Source: Roseiarcus sp036513315 (GTDB lineage: Bacteria > Pseudomonadota > Alphaproteobacteria > Rhizobiales > Beijerinckiaceae). Taken from it: a stretch of DNA of 64,000 nucleotides. Where the stretch lies: contig DATBZF010000066.1 of the NCBI GenBank assembly GCA_036513315.1, forward strand, positions 1 to 64,000. Direction: 5' to 3'. Within the stretch, counting starts at the first letter, position 1. Each line of letters begins with the position of its first letter. The position numbers were made by a program, and so were the translations under genes. The notes under the pieces are model-generated. The model had not been told where the DNA came from. It did not search any database and saw only the letters and a list, made by a program, of their open reading frames with translations. Positions 28,622 to 36,917 of the stretch are shown here, in pieces.

Positions 28622-30403
28622 TCACACCGTTTGACGTTGCATCTCATGTCTCGCCGCGATTGTCTTTTGCAAATCGACAGTCGCTTCCGCCGTAAGCACA
28701 ACCCCATAGACGCTCGCTGCACGTTCGAGGCTGACCCAACCTTCCCGAACATCGTGCAGAACTCGGGCTGGATCGCGTTCGTGCGGGGGGCCGTATCCGC
28801 CGCCGCCGCCGCTGATTGAAACCATCGTCTCGTCCGGGCCGATAACCACCTCCGCGCAAGCCGGAACCGGTTCGAGCGAACCGTCCGCGCGCCGCCTGTA
28901 TTGAGCAGAGCACGCGCCACTGAGCCCTTTCCGCGCGCCGAGGGCCGGGTTTACGTTGCCGTCGCTGACATAGGCGACGGTCATCGCGCAGTCGACGGGC
29001 GCGAATTCCGAATAGGCGCCAAGCGCTCCTCGAAATCGGCCAGCGCCCTCGGAATCGGGAATGAGGCGGCGCGCATGCACGAAGATCGGATGCCGCAATT
29101 CGTCGATCTCGATCGAGTCCTGGTAGCACATTCCGGCATTGCCGACATGCAGTATCGTCAGCCAGCCGTCGGTCCAGGGAGTTCCGGCGCCGCCGGTGCA
29201 ACCAAGATAGATCTCGTTCACGAAGGGCTTGCCGTCGTGGACGCCCGACACGACGCCGCAAGAGGGCGGAATCAAAGCGCCCGTCTCGGCCTGCCCCAGC
29301 CCGTCGGCCAGTTCCGCCATCGCCGCTTGCACCGGATTGGCGACCCGATCGGCGATATTGGTCGTCGCCACCGAACACGACGTCGGATGGCGCGGCCGTC
29401 CGACGATGCAGCCGTCCCGCAAATGAATTTTGATACGGCGAAAGCTACCCTCGTTCTTCGGTACGGTATGATCTATTGAATTGAAGATGCCGATCATCGG
29501 CGTCGAAAGTGAGCAGGCCTCCGACAAATTGAGCCCGTTCGGCATCGAATCGGGATTGTCGGTCATGTCGACCTCAATCATCGCTTCGTCCGGCTTGACC
29601 TCCACCGTCGCCTTGATCGTCACGCCTTCCACAGGCGTGCCGGGAAAGGCGTCATGCGTGCTGGTGCGCGTCACGCGACCCTTGGGCAGCGCGCGGATCA
29701 CCTCGATCATGCGCTTTTCGCTGTAGTCGAACCACTGGCTGGAATATTCCTCCAGCCGATTCCAGCCGATCTCGGCGCCGAGCGCCAGGATTTCGCGCTC
29801 GCCGACGCGAGCCGCGCCTAGCGTTGCGAGATAATCGCCCCACCACTGGTCGGGCACCCGGATGCGCAGGCGGCACATTCGGATGACATCCATGACATGC
29901 TGGTATTTGTCCTGGACCTTGACGGCGGGGAAGATCAGCGCGCCCTCGTTATAGACGTCTACCGCGGCGCCCATATAGGTCGTCGGCAGCGAGTTGCCGC
30001 AATCGGCCTGGTGCGCCTTGGCGAGAACGGTGAAGCGGTGCACGCCTTGATCGTCGATCACAGGAATAAGGATCGAGTGATCGGCGGGGTGCGTACAGCC
30101 GTGGTAAGGCGAATTGTGCAAGAACGCATCGCCGCGCTTCAGCCGCGGATGATTGTCGGTCATCGTGCGCGTCATGATTTCGGGACCACGCAGGACGTGA
30201 TTCGGCAAGCTTTCGGCGGTGGCCAGCAACTCGTGCTTGGCCGTCAGCACCACGCAGGAGAAATCGCGCGCGATAGTCAGAATGCCAGAACGCCCTGTCC
30301 GGTGCAGCGTATTGGCCATTTTTCGGGCGATGCCCTCGAAGCGGGCGGTCAGAACGGCGAGCGTGGCGCCGTCCATTGAGTCGATAGCGGAGGCGTCGGT
30401 CAT
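28622..30403 (-). CDS. hyuB: hydantoinase B/oxoprolinase family subunit
   Basis: A 593-residue HyuB/acetone-carboxylase-beta family protein. Typical features are RDFSCVVLTAKHELLATAESLPNHV, the FLHNSPYHGCTHPADHSILIPV segment and the glycine-rich SGGGGGYGPP near the C-terminus. With HyuA it forms an ATP-dependent enzyme that opens cyclic amides such as hydantoins or 5-oxoproline, or carboxylates a ketone. The exact substrate is not resolved. Its start overlaps the hyuA stop by four bases, so the subunits are translationally coupled. Confidence 0.9.
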   Translation of the reverse strand: MTDASAIDSMDGATLAVLTARFEGIARKMANTLHRTGRSGILTIARDFSCVVLTAKHELLATAESLPNHVLRGPEIMTRTMTDNHPRLKRGDAFLHNSPYHGCTHPADHSILIPVIDDQGVHRFTVLAKAHQADCGNSLPTTYMGAAVDVYNEGALIFPAVKVQDKYQHVMDVIRMCRLRIRVPDQWWGDYLATLGAARVGEREILALGAEIGWNRLEEYSSQWFDYSEKRMIEVIRALPKGRVTRTSTHDAFPGTPVEGVTIKATVEVKPDEAMIEVDMTDNPDSMPNGLNLSEACSLSTPMIGIFNSIDHTVPKNEGSFRRIKIHLRDGCIVGRPRHPTSCSVATTNIADRVANPVQAAMAELADGLGQAETGALIPPSCGVVSGVHDGKPFVNEIYLGCTGGAGTPWTDGWLTILHVGNAGMCYQDSIEIDELRHPIFVHARRLIPDSEGAGRFRGALGAYSEFAPVDCAMTVAYVSDGNVNPALGARKGLSGACSAQYRRRADGSLEPVPACAEVVIGPDETMVSISGGGGGYGPPHERDPARVLHDVREGWVSLERAASVYGVVLTAEATVDLQKTIAARHEMQRQTV

Positions 30404-32481
30404 GGTCTTCTCTCTGCTAAAACTTCGATGACGAGATTGCCTGATGCATCGCGCCAGGCCTTTGCGTCCGGATCGATGACGATTGACGTGAAATCCGATT
30501 CGACGATCGCCGGGCCGGCCAGGTTCTGGCCCTCCCGGATCGATTCGAGTCGCCAGACGTCGGCGTTGATCCAGTTCGCACCGAGGAACCGAACCGGCCG
30601 CGAAGCGAGTTTGGCGGGGCGACCGTCTACGGCGAGCCGGCCTGGCGTTCCGGAGCCGATGCGGCAGCGCACCGCGGCATTCCAGCTCACCGTCTCAATT
30701 TCTGCCCCTTCGTCGCTGACCGCGAAAATGTCCTGATGCATCCGGTGGAAGTCAGCGACCAGCGCGCGGACATTGTCATCCGCAGTGAAGTTTGAAACCT
30801 GCAGCGGCACCTCGATTTCCCAAGCTTGGTCAATGTAGCGCGCCTCGGTCGACCAATCGATCTCGATCGCTTTGGCGCCTGCGCCGGGCCCGGCCGCGAA
30901 GGCCTCGCAGGATCCCTTCAGCCCGGCGAGCACCTTGTTGACGCCCTCGATGTCGAAGGCGTCGCTGCGAACATGAAACATGGCCTGCAGATGCGTGGTC
31001 AGGTCGGAGATCAGCGCGCCCGACGCCGACAGGGCCGCGCCCGCTTCCGTCACCAGCACACGCTTGCAGCCGAGACGCCGCGCGATCGCAACGCAATTCA
31101 GGCCTGCCGCCCCACCCCCGGCCACGAAAGTCGCTTGGGTCGGATCGATGCCCTGATTGACGGTGATATCCATGATCGCCTGCACCATGTGCTCGGTCGC
31201 AAGGCCGACGATTGCCTCGGCGGCCTGTTCAACGGTCTTACCGAGCGGCGCGGCGACATTGGCGCCGATCGCTTCAAGCGCGAGTGTCTTGTTCAGCGAC
31301 ATCTTGCCGCCAAGGAAGAATTCCGTGTCGATGAAGCCTAGCGCCACGGCGGCGTCGGTTAGCGTCGGTTTCGTCCCGCCGCGGTTGTAGCAGACCGGGC
31401 CCGGCGCTGCGCCCGCGCTCTTCGGGCCGACGTGCAGCAGGCCGCCGGCGTCGACCCAGGCGATCGAACCGCCGCCGGCGCCGATGCTCTTCACGTCAAC
31501 GGAGGGCATGCCGGTCATGTGGCTGCGGAAAGGCTGGCCGAGCCAGGTTTCGCGGGTCCTCGGAATGCGGCCGCGCCGCACCAGCGAGACGTCGAAAGTG
31601 GTGCCGCCGGCATCGCCGACGATCAGCGTCTCGGCGGCGTCGCCAGCGCCATAAGCCTTGGCGGCGACCGGCGCCATGCTGGGGCCGGAATTGATCAGGT
31701 GGACCGGCGCTTCGGCGGCGCGCGAAGCGTCCATCACGCCTCCCTGCGAGGTCACCACGAGCACGCGCCCCCGGAATCCGGCGTCGCGCAGCCGCTTCTC
31801 CAGGCCCCGCATATACGCGCCGATCACCGGTTTCAGCGAGGCGTCGATGCAGGTCGACGATGCGCGGCGATATTCGCGGATCGATGGGTTGACCTCATGC
31901 GAGAGGGTGTAAGGCACGCCCGGCAAGTGCTTCGCTATCAGCGCGCCGACCGCGATTTCGTGGGCGGGATTGACCATCGACCACAGGAACGACACGCCGA
32001 TCGCCTCGACGCGCGCGGCCTTGACCTTGGCGAGGATCGCAACGACTGCGTCCTCGTCAAGGGGCATCTTGATGGCGCCCGAGACGGTGATGCGCTCCGG
32101 CACTTCATAGGTCAGTGCGCGTGGAACGTAGGGCTCCGTATAAGGCACGGTGAAATTGAACGGCTCGATGCGGCCGCCCTCGCGGAACACCAGCGTATCG
32201 GGATGGCCTTGGGTTGTGAGGAAGGCGGTGCGCGCGGTCGAGCCGGTGACGATGGCGTTGATTGCATGCGTTGTGCCATGGACGAGGATCTCGCCGCGAC
32301 CAAGGAAGGCGCCCAGATCCTCGCCAGCCGCCTCGGCGGCGATGCGGAGGCTGTCGATGACCCCGGCGACGGGGTCGGACGGCGTGGTCGGCGCCTTATG
32401 CATGGTAAGCACGCCCTCTTCCGTCGCAACCATCAGGTCAGTAAATGTGCCGCCTGTATCGATGGCAAAGCGAAGGCCCAT
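30400..32481 (-). CDS. hyuA: hydantoinase A/oxoprolinase family subunit
   Basis: A 693-residue HyuA-type ATP-binding subunit. It starts MGLRFAIDTGGTFTDL, the family's N-terminal ASKHA phosphate-binding motif. Later it has GTTHAINAIVTG, VVTSQGGVMDA, DAGGTTFDV, and the GAGGGSIAW and FVAGGGAAGL glycine loops. The ATG at 32481 follows ggagccgaa. Seventy-seven in-frame residues upstream lack family similarity and are excluded. It is the first gene of the hyuAB pair. No transporter or regulator adjoins it. Confidence 0.9.
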   Translation of the reverse strand: MGLRFAIDTGGTFTDLMVATEEGVLTMHKAPTTPSDPVAGVIDSLRIAAEAAGEDLGAFLGRGEILVHGTTHAINAIVTGSTARTAFLTTQGHPDTLVFREGGRIEPFNFTVPYTEPYVPRALTYEVPERITVSGAIKMPLDEDAVVAILAKVKAARVEAIGVSFLWSMVNPAHEIAVGALIAKHLPGVPYTLSHEVNPSIREYRRASSTCIDASLKPVIGAYMRGLEKRLRDAGFRGRVLVVTSQGGVMDASRAAEAPVHLINSGPSMAPVAAKAYGAGDAAETLIVGDAGGTTFDVSLVRRGRIPRTRETWLGQPFRSHMTGMPSVDVKSIGAGGGSIAWVDAGGLLHVGPKSAGAAPGPVCYNRGGTKPTLTDAAVALGFIDTEFFLGGKMSLNKTLALEAIGANVAAPLGKTVEQAAEAIVGLATEHMVQAIMDITVNQGIDPTQATFVAGGGAAGLNCVAIARRLGCKRVLVTEAGAALSASGALISDLTTHLQAMFHVRSDAFDIEGVNKVLAGLKGSCEAFAAGPGAGAKAIEIDWSTEARYIDQAWEIEVPLQVSNFTADDNVRALVADFHRMHQDIFAVSDEGAEIETVSWNAAVRCRIGSGTPGRLAVDGRPAKLASRPVRFLGANWINADVWRLESIREGQNLAGPAIVESDFTSIVIDPDAKAWRDASGNLVIEVLAERRP

Positions 32482-32981
32482 TTCGGCTCCAGATATGACG
32501 CGGCGCAGCAGGCGGCGTGCTGCTGAGTGCGCCATACTCAGTGTGAATTGCGAGGGATGCCGGCGCCACGGGGCGGCGGCGATGAAGCTGAAATCGGCGC
32601 CCTCGACTGCTTGCGAGACCTGCTGGACATAAAGGCTCAGGTAGCTTGGCTCGGGCGAAATCGACGGTCGCCAATCCGGACGACTATAAAGAGTTTGCCT
32701 AACGATTGCCAAGGCGGCTGGTTGGGAGAGGCGTCATCTCGAGCGAGCAGCAACGGCGCTCCTCCAGCCGTGAACCTGGAGAATTTGGCTAGCTAAACGC
32801 GCCGGATGAAATTCGACGCCAACATTTTCCCGCGAGGTCGATCGCTGCGCGGCCGCTTGAGCGCCTTCTCGGACGACAGGGCGCCGTTCGGCTATCTCAT
32901 CGACCACAGAGAATTTGCCCCTGAACAATTCTGTTTGGAAGGATGCGGCCCTTTGGAAAGTGCCGAAAAGGAAAGTCTAAT
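32482..32981. other. 500-bp stretch without a recognised gene
   Basis: The region between the hyuA start and the small truncated gene holds only short frames without family similarity. It must contain the hyuAB promoter. No repeat or operator stood out. Confidence 0.4.
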
Positions 32982-33131
32982 ATGTCTTACGTTACTTATC
33001 GGATCGTCGAACATGACGGCGGTTGGGCTTATAAAGTCGGCGATGTTTTTTCCGAAACGTTTCCCTCCAGGGAGTCGGCGCAAAAGGCCGAGGGTTCGAT
33101 TCCCTTCACCCGCTCCACTCTATCGCTTTGA
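32982..33131 (+). pseudogene. DUF2188-like small gene truncated at a tRNA fragment
   Basis: The ATG at 32982 (after aaaaggaaag) begins a protein reading MSYVTYRIVEHDGGWAYKVG followed by DVFSETFPSRESAQKAE. This is the N-terminal part of a small DUF2188-like protein. The final helix expected for the family is replaced where the frame enters the tRNA-Gly 3' fragment at 33090, giving an unrelated tail to the stop at 33131. The 49-residue product is thus a chimera made by recombination at that site and is probably not functional, though the first about 36 residues are intact. Confidence 0.55.
33090..33117 (+). repeat. tRNA-Gly 3'-end fragment, probable att site
   Basis: These 28 bases match the T-arm and acceptor 3' strand plus CCA of a bacterial tRNA-Gly(GCC): GAGGG-TTCGATT-CCCTT, then CACCCGC, T, CCA. 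The 5' part of the tRNA is absent; the sequence to the left belongs to a protein gene. Such orphan 3' fragments mark the far end of elements inserted by tyrosine recombinases into tRNA genes. By that rule the element lies to the left and original chromosome resumes to the right. No integrase gene is in the window. Confidence 0.65.
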
Positions 33132-33248
33132 ATTTTCCGCTCTTTCTCGTCTGACGCTTGGGCCGCGCTCCGCCGTTCGCGGCTTTTTCGCCGCGATCGA
33201 GGCGCGGATGCGTTCCGCCCTCGTTTTGCAGGCGAGGCGGCTCTCGCC

Positions 33249-33539
33249 TCAGCGGTTAGGCTTGCAACGCACGCTGGAATTCGTCGGGACCTCGTGCGCG
33301 CCCGGCGGGCACAGGGAGGGTCTTCCCTCGAACGCGGCGCGCCCCTCGCCGCCCGGCGTGTTCTCGAGGGTGACGGGCGCCAATATCGCATAGGGCGACG
33401 CTGCGGGCGCGAGGACGCCGCCTTGCGACCCTGAACCGGGGATGGCGACGCCGCCTGCGCTCGCCTGCGACACCCATAACGCGCAAGCCGCCGCCGCCGC
33501 CACGCCAAGGATCGTTTTGCCGATAGAATTCCGCGCCAT
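33249..33539 (-). CDS. small secreted protein, paralogue 1 (96 aa)
   Basis: A 96-residue exported protein with signal peptide MARNSIGKTILGVAAAAACA... cut near VSQASA. The mature part carries ASPYAILAPVTLENTPGGEG, then RAAFE and CPPG. The ATG at 33539 follows aggaggttcggc. The motif ASPYAxLxPxT...TPGxxGRAAFE...CPPG also occurs in the divergent gene at 34090, which encodes the same length. Two cysteines in the mature region could form a disulfide. No family was recognised. A 6-bp hairpin (33234-33250) overlaps the stop codon. Confidence 0.65.
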   Translation of the reverse strand: MARNSIGKTILGVAAAAACALWVSQASAGGVAIPGSGSQGGVLAPAASPYAILAPVTLENTPGGEGRAAFEGRPSLCPPGAHEVPTNSSVRCKPNR

Positions 33540-33663
33540 GCCGAACCTCCTGTTGCGCGTCAATCGCCCTCTGCATCGGGAGGAGAACAGTCGCGTCGCC
33601 CTTACATTGTCATTGGACCGCGGCAATGCAACTGCGGGCGGCCAAACAGGCGCGCCGGGGCGC

Positions 33664-33768
33664 TCAAGCGGCGATAATGCTGATCGTGATCGTCGCAATC
33701 GTGGCGATGCCGCCAAAGGCGACAATGCCGACGACCAGCGCGAGGCCGGCCAAAACGCTTCTGAGCAT
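33664..33768 (-). CDS. possible 34-residue membrane peptide
   Basis: A short frame encodes MLRSVLAGLALVVGIVAFGG followed by IATIATITISIIAA. This is almost wholly hydrophobic and fits a single transmembrane helix with a basic N-terminus. It lies 124 bp upstream of the 33539 gene on the same strand. The upstream gggcgggttagcgtc is only a weak ribosome binding site. Tiny membrane proteins of this sort are common but the call is tentative. Confidence 0.35.
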   Translation of the reverse strand: MLRSVLAGLALVVGIVAFGGIATIATITISIIAA

Positions 33769-34089
33769 GACGCTAACCCGCCCGAATCACAGGTGCGATG
33801 GCGCCATCGGGAAGTGAACGCGGAGCGAAGCTGGGCGTCGCCGTCGTCGCGCAAGAATGGCGCGGCGCTCAGTGGAGGCGGGCGACGTCCGCCAGGCGCG
33901 TAACTTGGCCGCCTTGAAACGGGCGCGCGTCATTTCGAATGATCCGGCGACGCTTGCTTCCCATTCAGCGCCCTCGCGCTTTTGTGTCCGCCAAAAGCAT
34001 TGCATCATGAAGTCCATCGCCCAACTCACCCGTATCCACGCTGGGCACGCTCTTCGTGGAACGAGGGATGCGGAATCAGGAGATTCGAC
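33769..34089. other. 321-bp gap between divergent small genes
   Basis: Only short frames without family similarity are present. The promoters of the two divergent secreted-protein genes must lie here or in 33540-33663; no operator was recognised. Confidence 0.35.
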
Positions 34090-34380
34090 ATGCAGCGCAG
34101 CAGCGTCGGTAAAGCGATAGTTTTGGTCCTGGCGACTGCTGGCTTCGCTCTCGGCGCGGCCCAAGCCGACGCCAGGGGCGGCCACCGCCACGGTCGCGGC
34201 GGCGAACTGGCCGCCGCGGCGTCGCCCTATGCGTTTTTGGAGCCCATTACCGTCTCCCCCACACCGGGCGAGGCAGGCCGCGCGGCCTTTGAGGATGGTT
34301 GGTCGGATAAGTTTTCGTCGTGTCCGCCAGGACGAAGCGCCGCGCCATTTGCCGGCGGCGGCGGATGGCGGTGCCAATAA
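34090..34380 (+). CDS. small secreted protein, paralogue 2 (96 aa)
   Basis: A 96-residue exported protein with signal peptide MQRSSVGKAIVLVLATAGFA ending near AAQADA. A short His/Gly/Arg stretch (RGGHRHGRGG) follows, then ASPYAFLEPITVSPTPGEAG, RAAFE and CPPG. It shares length and motif order with the divergent gene ending at 33249, so the two are paralogues. The ATG follows atcaggagattcgac. The His-rich stretch is absent in the paralogue and might bind metal. The function is unknown. Confidence 0.65.
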   Translation: MQRSSVGKAIVLVLATAGFALGAAQADARGGHRHGRGGELAAAASPYAFLEPITVSPTPGEAGRAAFEDGWSDKFSSCPPGRSAAPFAGGGGWRCQ

Positions 34381-34413
34381 AAAAGCCCCGCCATCCACGA
34401 GGGACGACGGGGC
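34379..34413 (-). terminator. minus-strand terminator overlapping a plus-strand stop
   Basis: Read on the minus strand, a GCCCCG/CGGGGC stem (34385-34390 with 34408-34413) is followed by six Ts. The A-run on the plus strand overlaps the stop codon of the secreted-protein gene. It would stop leftward transcription that passes the terminator at 34599. Confidence 0.55.
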
Positions 34414-34598
34414 CACTGGAGGCGCGGGCGGGCTGGGGGGCTAAAAAGCCCGCGCAGCCACAATCAAACATCCGATTACGGCGGCATTGACCCAGGCGCA
34501 AGGCGGCGGTGGGACGTTTTGGCGCCCAACGTGGCCGCGTTCGGTCGATGTCGGGTTTGGCGCTTGCGGCCTTTAACGGGAGTTCGCCGTCGGTTCGC

Positions 34599-34631
34599 AA
34601 AAAAGGCCCCGCGGCTTTCGCCGTCGGGGCC
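34599..34631 (-). terminator. strong intrinsic terminator for the 34677 gene
   Basis: Read on the minus strand, GGCCCCG pairs with CGGGGCC and the stem extends inward by four more pairs past a one-base bulge to a four-base loop. TTTTTT follows. It lies 45 bp after the stop of the small membrane protein gene at 34677. Confidence 0.8.
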
Positions 34632-34676
34632 AATGAGCGCGAGCGGCTGGGGGAAGGGCGTCTCGCGCTAATTTCT

Positions 34677-34946
34677 TCAGGGCGCTTCGATTTCGTATTG
34701 TGTGTCTGCGGCGACGCGCTTGGCCTGGCTGACGAATTTCGGCTGCTGAACCATGGCGATCTTATGAGCAACGGCTGCCTCATAGTCGTGACGCTCAGGC
34801 AATACCGCGTTCAGACCGACCGCCAGCGCCAGCACAATCGCAACAGCGACCGAGGCGACAAACTGCTGTCGCGCCACCAACTGAATTTCGGCGTGGCTCA
34901 GATGAAAGTCGCTCGCCTCGTCACCGATGAATTCACTGTTGCCCAT
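34677..34946 (-). CDS. small single-span membrane protein (89 aa)
   Basis: An 89-residue protein with an acidic, His-containing N-terminus (SEFIGDEASDFHLSHAEIQL). One transmembrane span lies around residues 31-50 (FVASVAVAIVLALAVGLNAV), and a polar C-terminal tail of about 40 residues is probably periplasmic. The ATG at 34946 is chosen for GGAGG five bases upstream; an ATG four codons earlier lacks a ribosome binding site. The gene is followed by a strong terminator, which supports it being real. No family was recognised. Confidence 0.6.
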   Translation of the reverse strand: MGNSEFIGDEASDFHLSHAEIQLVARQQFVASVAVAIVLALAVGLNAVLPERHDYEAAVAHKIAMVQQPKFVSQAKRVAADTQYEIEAP

Positions 34947-35454
34947 ATTGGCCTCCATGCCGCTGATTTTCTTGTCACAACGACTTGCTGCATGGACCCG
35001 ATATAGGCTGACGCCGGCCTGTCGGCTGTGGCGTTCGCCACCTATCGAACGAGGCGCCGCTCGCCGGTAGCGCGAGCCGGCCAAAACCGAACAGGGCCAG
35101 ACGTCCAGTCTGCGTTAACCACCTTGAGGCGAGTCCCGAAACCAATCGTCTTCCGGAATTCCAAGTGACTCGCTGGCGCACTGACAAGCCGATCCCGCAG
35201 ATACCGTCGCTCCGCGCCCTCGAGCCGATTGCGGCGGTCGGCATGTTCGGCCTCGACGGCCCGGCGCGCGTCGCGGCAGGCGTCGCGCGCAGCCTTTACC
35301 TCAACAAATTAAGAAAATGGGCCGCGAAGCAGCCGGCGAAGTCGCCTATTGCTCAGCCCGCGATAGATTCCGACGATTGAGAATCTCGGCGATCGCCCCC
35401 CGGCTCGCCTTGTGGAATGTGAGGCGCGCGCGGGTATGTCGCGGTGAGGGGGAC
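34947..35454. other. 508-bp stretch, at most one doubtful small gene
   Basis: Apart from the weakly supported frame at 35165-35380 nothing is recognised. The promoter of the 34946 gene must lie at the left end. Confidence 0.35.
35165..35380 (+). CDS. doubtful small protein (71 aa)
   Basis: A 71-residue frame with a GTG start. The composition is plausible for a protein (LRALEPIAAVGMFGLDGPAR, then an amphipathic helix and an acidic end), but no good ribosome binding site and no family were seen. It lies between two minus-strand genes. Treat it as possible only. Confidence 0.3.
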   Translation: MTRWRTDKPIPQIPSLRALEPIAAVGMFGLDGPARVAAGVARSLYLNKLRKWAAKQPAKSPIAQPAIDSDD

Positions 35455-35829
35455 TTATTGTTTGCCTTGCGCCATGCAATCCTTGACGAAAGCCTTCAAA
35501 TCGTCGCCGTCCTTGCCTTGCGCCTTGCCTTGTTGGCGGCATTGCAGGCGAGCGGCGACCTTTGGCCGTTGCGCGCCGACGCAATCATTGACCGCCGATT
35601 TGAATTCGTCGCCTTTCAGGCCTTTTGTTCGCGCGTCGGCTCGGCAGCTCGAAATGAGCTCTTTGGCAGAGGGTTTGGCTCCCATCGCCCCTGGCGTCGG
35701 CTCGGCCGCCGGCGCCGCGTCTGGCGGCGGCGCCGCCTGATCCGGCGAAGGACTGGTCGTCTGTGCGAGACCCGGCGTGCAGACAAGCGCAACCGCAAAT
35801 AAAGCCGATAAGGCGACTGTCTTCAGCAT
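35455..35829 (-). CDS. PsiF-like repeat periplasmic protein
   Basis: A 124-residue exported protein. A signal peptide ends near PGLAQ, followed by a Pro/Ala-rich linker. Two PsiF-type units of about 30 residues come next, each with paired cysteines: SCRADARTKGLKGDEFKSAV...DC and CRQQGKAQGKDGDDLKAFV...DC. PsiF proteins are named for phosphate-starvation induction in Escherichia coli; the molecular role is unknown. The ATG at 35829 follows gggaggtgtcg. Confidence 0.75.
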   Translation of the reverse strand: MLKTVALSALFAVALVCTPGLAQTTSPSPDQAAPPPDAAPAAEPTPGAMGAKPSAKELISSCRADARTKGLKGDEFKSAVNDCVGAQRPKVAARLQCRQQGKAQGKDGDDLKAFVKDCMAQGKQ

Positions 35830-36154
35830 CGACACCTCCCCGTTGATCCCAGTGGATTTTTCCGACTAACGTCGGCGCCCAACGCATGTTTCTCGATCAC
35901 CCTCGCTCTAACCCCGGCTCGTGCGAAATGAAAGCGTCGCCGGCGTCGATCGGATAACAAAGACGCGAGGCCGCCCATCAGCACACTCGGGGGCGGCAAC
36001 CCGGCCCTTCGCAAGCGAACTGTTAACCATGCGACGGCGAATCGACAGACGGTCCTGCGAAAACGTCTGCAAAATAACAAAGCACGCGCCGGCGCGAAGC
36101 TATTCTTAAGCACCTGGCGCCTAGATCGCGGAACATTTGCCTGGAGATTCCGCG
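35830..36154. other. 325-bp divergent intergenic region
   Basis: This separates the PsiF-like gene from the methyltransferase gene. A small inverted repeat CCGAC/GTCGG occurs near 35863. No gene or recognisable operator was seen. Confidence 0.35.
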
Positions 36155-36862
36155 ATGCAAGCCTGGTCGTTGTTCAAGCGCTTGGTGATGAGCGTCTGGT
36201 ATGTCCATGTCAGGACCCTGAACAGGCTTTGGCCATCGATCACTCTCGAGGGCAAACGGCTGACGATATTTCCCGGCGTCTACAAGCCGCTGGAGAACGA
36301 GCCGGCCTGCGCCGAATATTGCCGGGAAGGCGACAGGGTTCTTGATCTCGGTTGCGGCAGCGGCGTCTGCGGCATTTTCTGTGCGCCGAAGGCCCGCGAA
36401 GTCGTCGCCGTGGACATCAGCGCGGCAGCGGTGAGGAATACACAAGAAAATTGGCGGCGGCTCGGGCTCAGCAATGTCACCGTTTTGCAGAGCGACATGT
36501 TCTCGCGCGTCGAGGGCAAGTTTGACCTCATCCTCGCCAATCCGCCTTACATCGCCGCCGACTTCAAGAACGAAGAGGAACAATTCGCCACTTCCACACG
36601 CTATCTCCCGGCCCTCTTCGCCCAAGCCGGCCAGCGCCTCACCAGCGACGGCCGGCTCCTCGTGCAGTTTCCTATCTGGTTCCGCGCGCGGATTGAAAGA
36701 CTTGCCGCGAGCCACGGTCTGCAGGTGGTCGCGGTCCGCCGGCTGCCGCCGAAGTCTCTCAGTCTTTCGCTGCTCAGCCTCGCCTATCTGCAAGTCGGCT
36801 TTCGATCGGCGCATTTCCTCATTCAATTGCCGCCGGCTGAGCGTGTCGCCTTAGCGGCATAA
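36155..36862 (+). CDS. HemK-like SAM-dependent methyltransferase
   Basis: A 235-residue class I methyltransferase. It has the SAM-binding VLDLGCGSGVCGIF near residue 68, an acidic end of strand two (VVAVDIS) and the catalytic-type NPPY (LILANPPYIAADF). NPPY marks enzymes that methylate glutamine, adenine or similar amide/exocyclic nitrogens; here the flanking domains differ from PrmC. The ATG at 36155 follows ggagattccgcg. It is convergent with the Ldh2-type gene, 55 bp apart. The target is unknown. Confidence 0.8.
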   Translation: MQAWSLFKRLVMSVWYVHVRTLNRLWPSITLEGKRLTIFPGVYKPLENEPACAEYCREGDRVLDLGCGSGVCGIFCAPKAREVVAVDISAAAVRNTQENWRRLGLSNVTVLQSDMFSRVEGKFDLILANPPYIAADFKNEEEQFATSTRYLPALFAQAGQRLTSDGRLLVQFPIWFRARIERLAASHGLQVVAVRRLPPKSLSLSLLSLAYLQVGFRSAHFLIQLPPAERVALAA

Positions 36863-36917
36863 GGCGCGTTTGGGCTGATTGACGCCCGGCTGTAGCGCGT
36901 CAAAGGCGAAGTGGATT

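Noticed and set aside
31432..32526. 364-residue plus-strand frame opposite hyuA
   Set aside because: Shadow of a strongly conserved minus-strand gene; no motifs of its own.
32734..32928. 64-residue minus-strand frame upstream of hyuA
   Set aside because: No ribosome binding site or family; low support.
33090..33117. Intact tRNA gene
   Set aside because: Only the T-arm and 3' acceptor strand are present; the sequence before 33090 cannot form the D- or anticodon arms and instead reads as protein.
33029..33508. 159-residue minus-strand frame across the tRNA fragment
   Set aside because: Arg/Ser-rich, overlaps the tRNA remnant and a better-supported gene in another frame.
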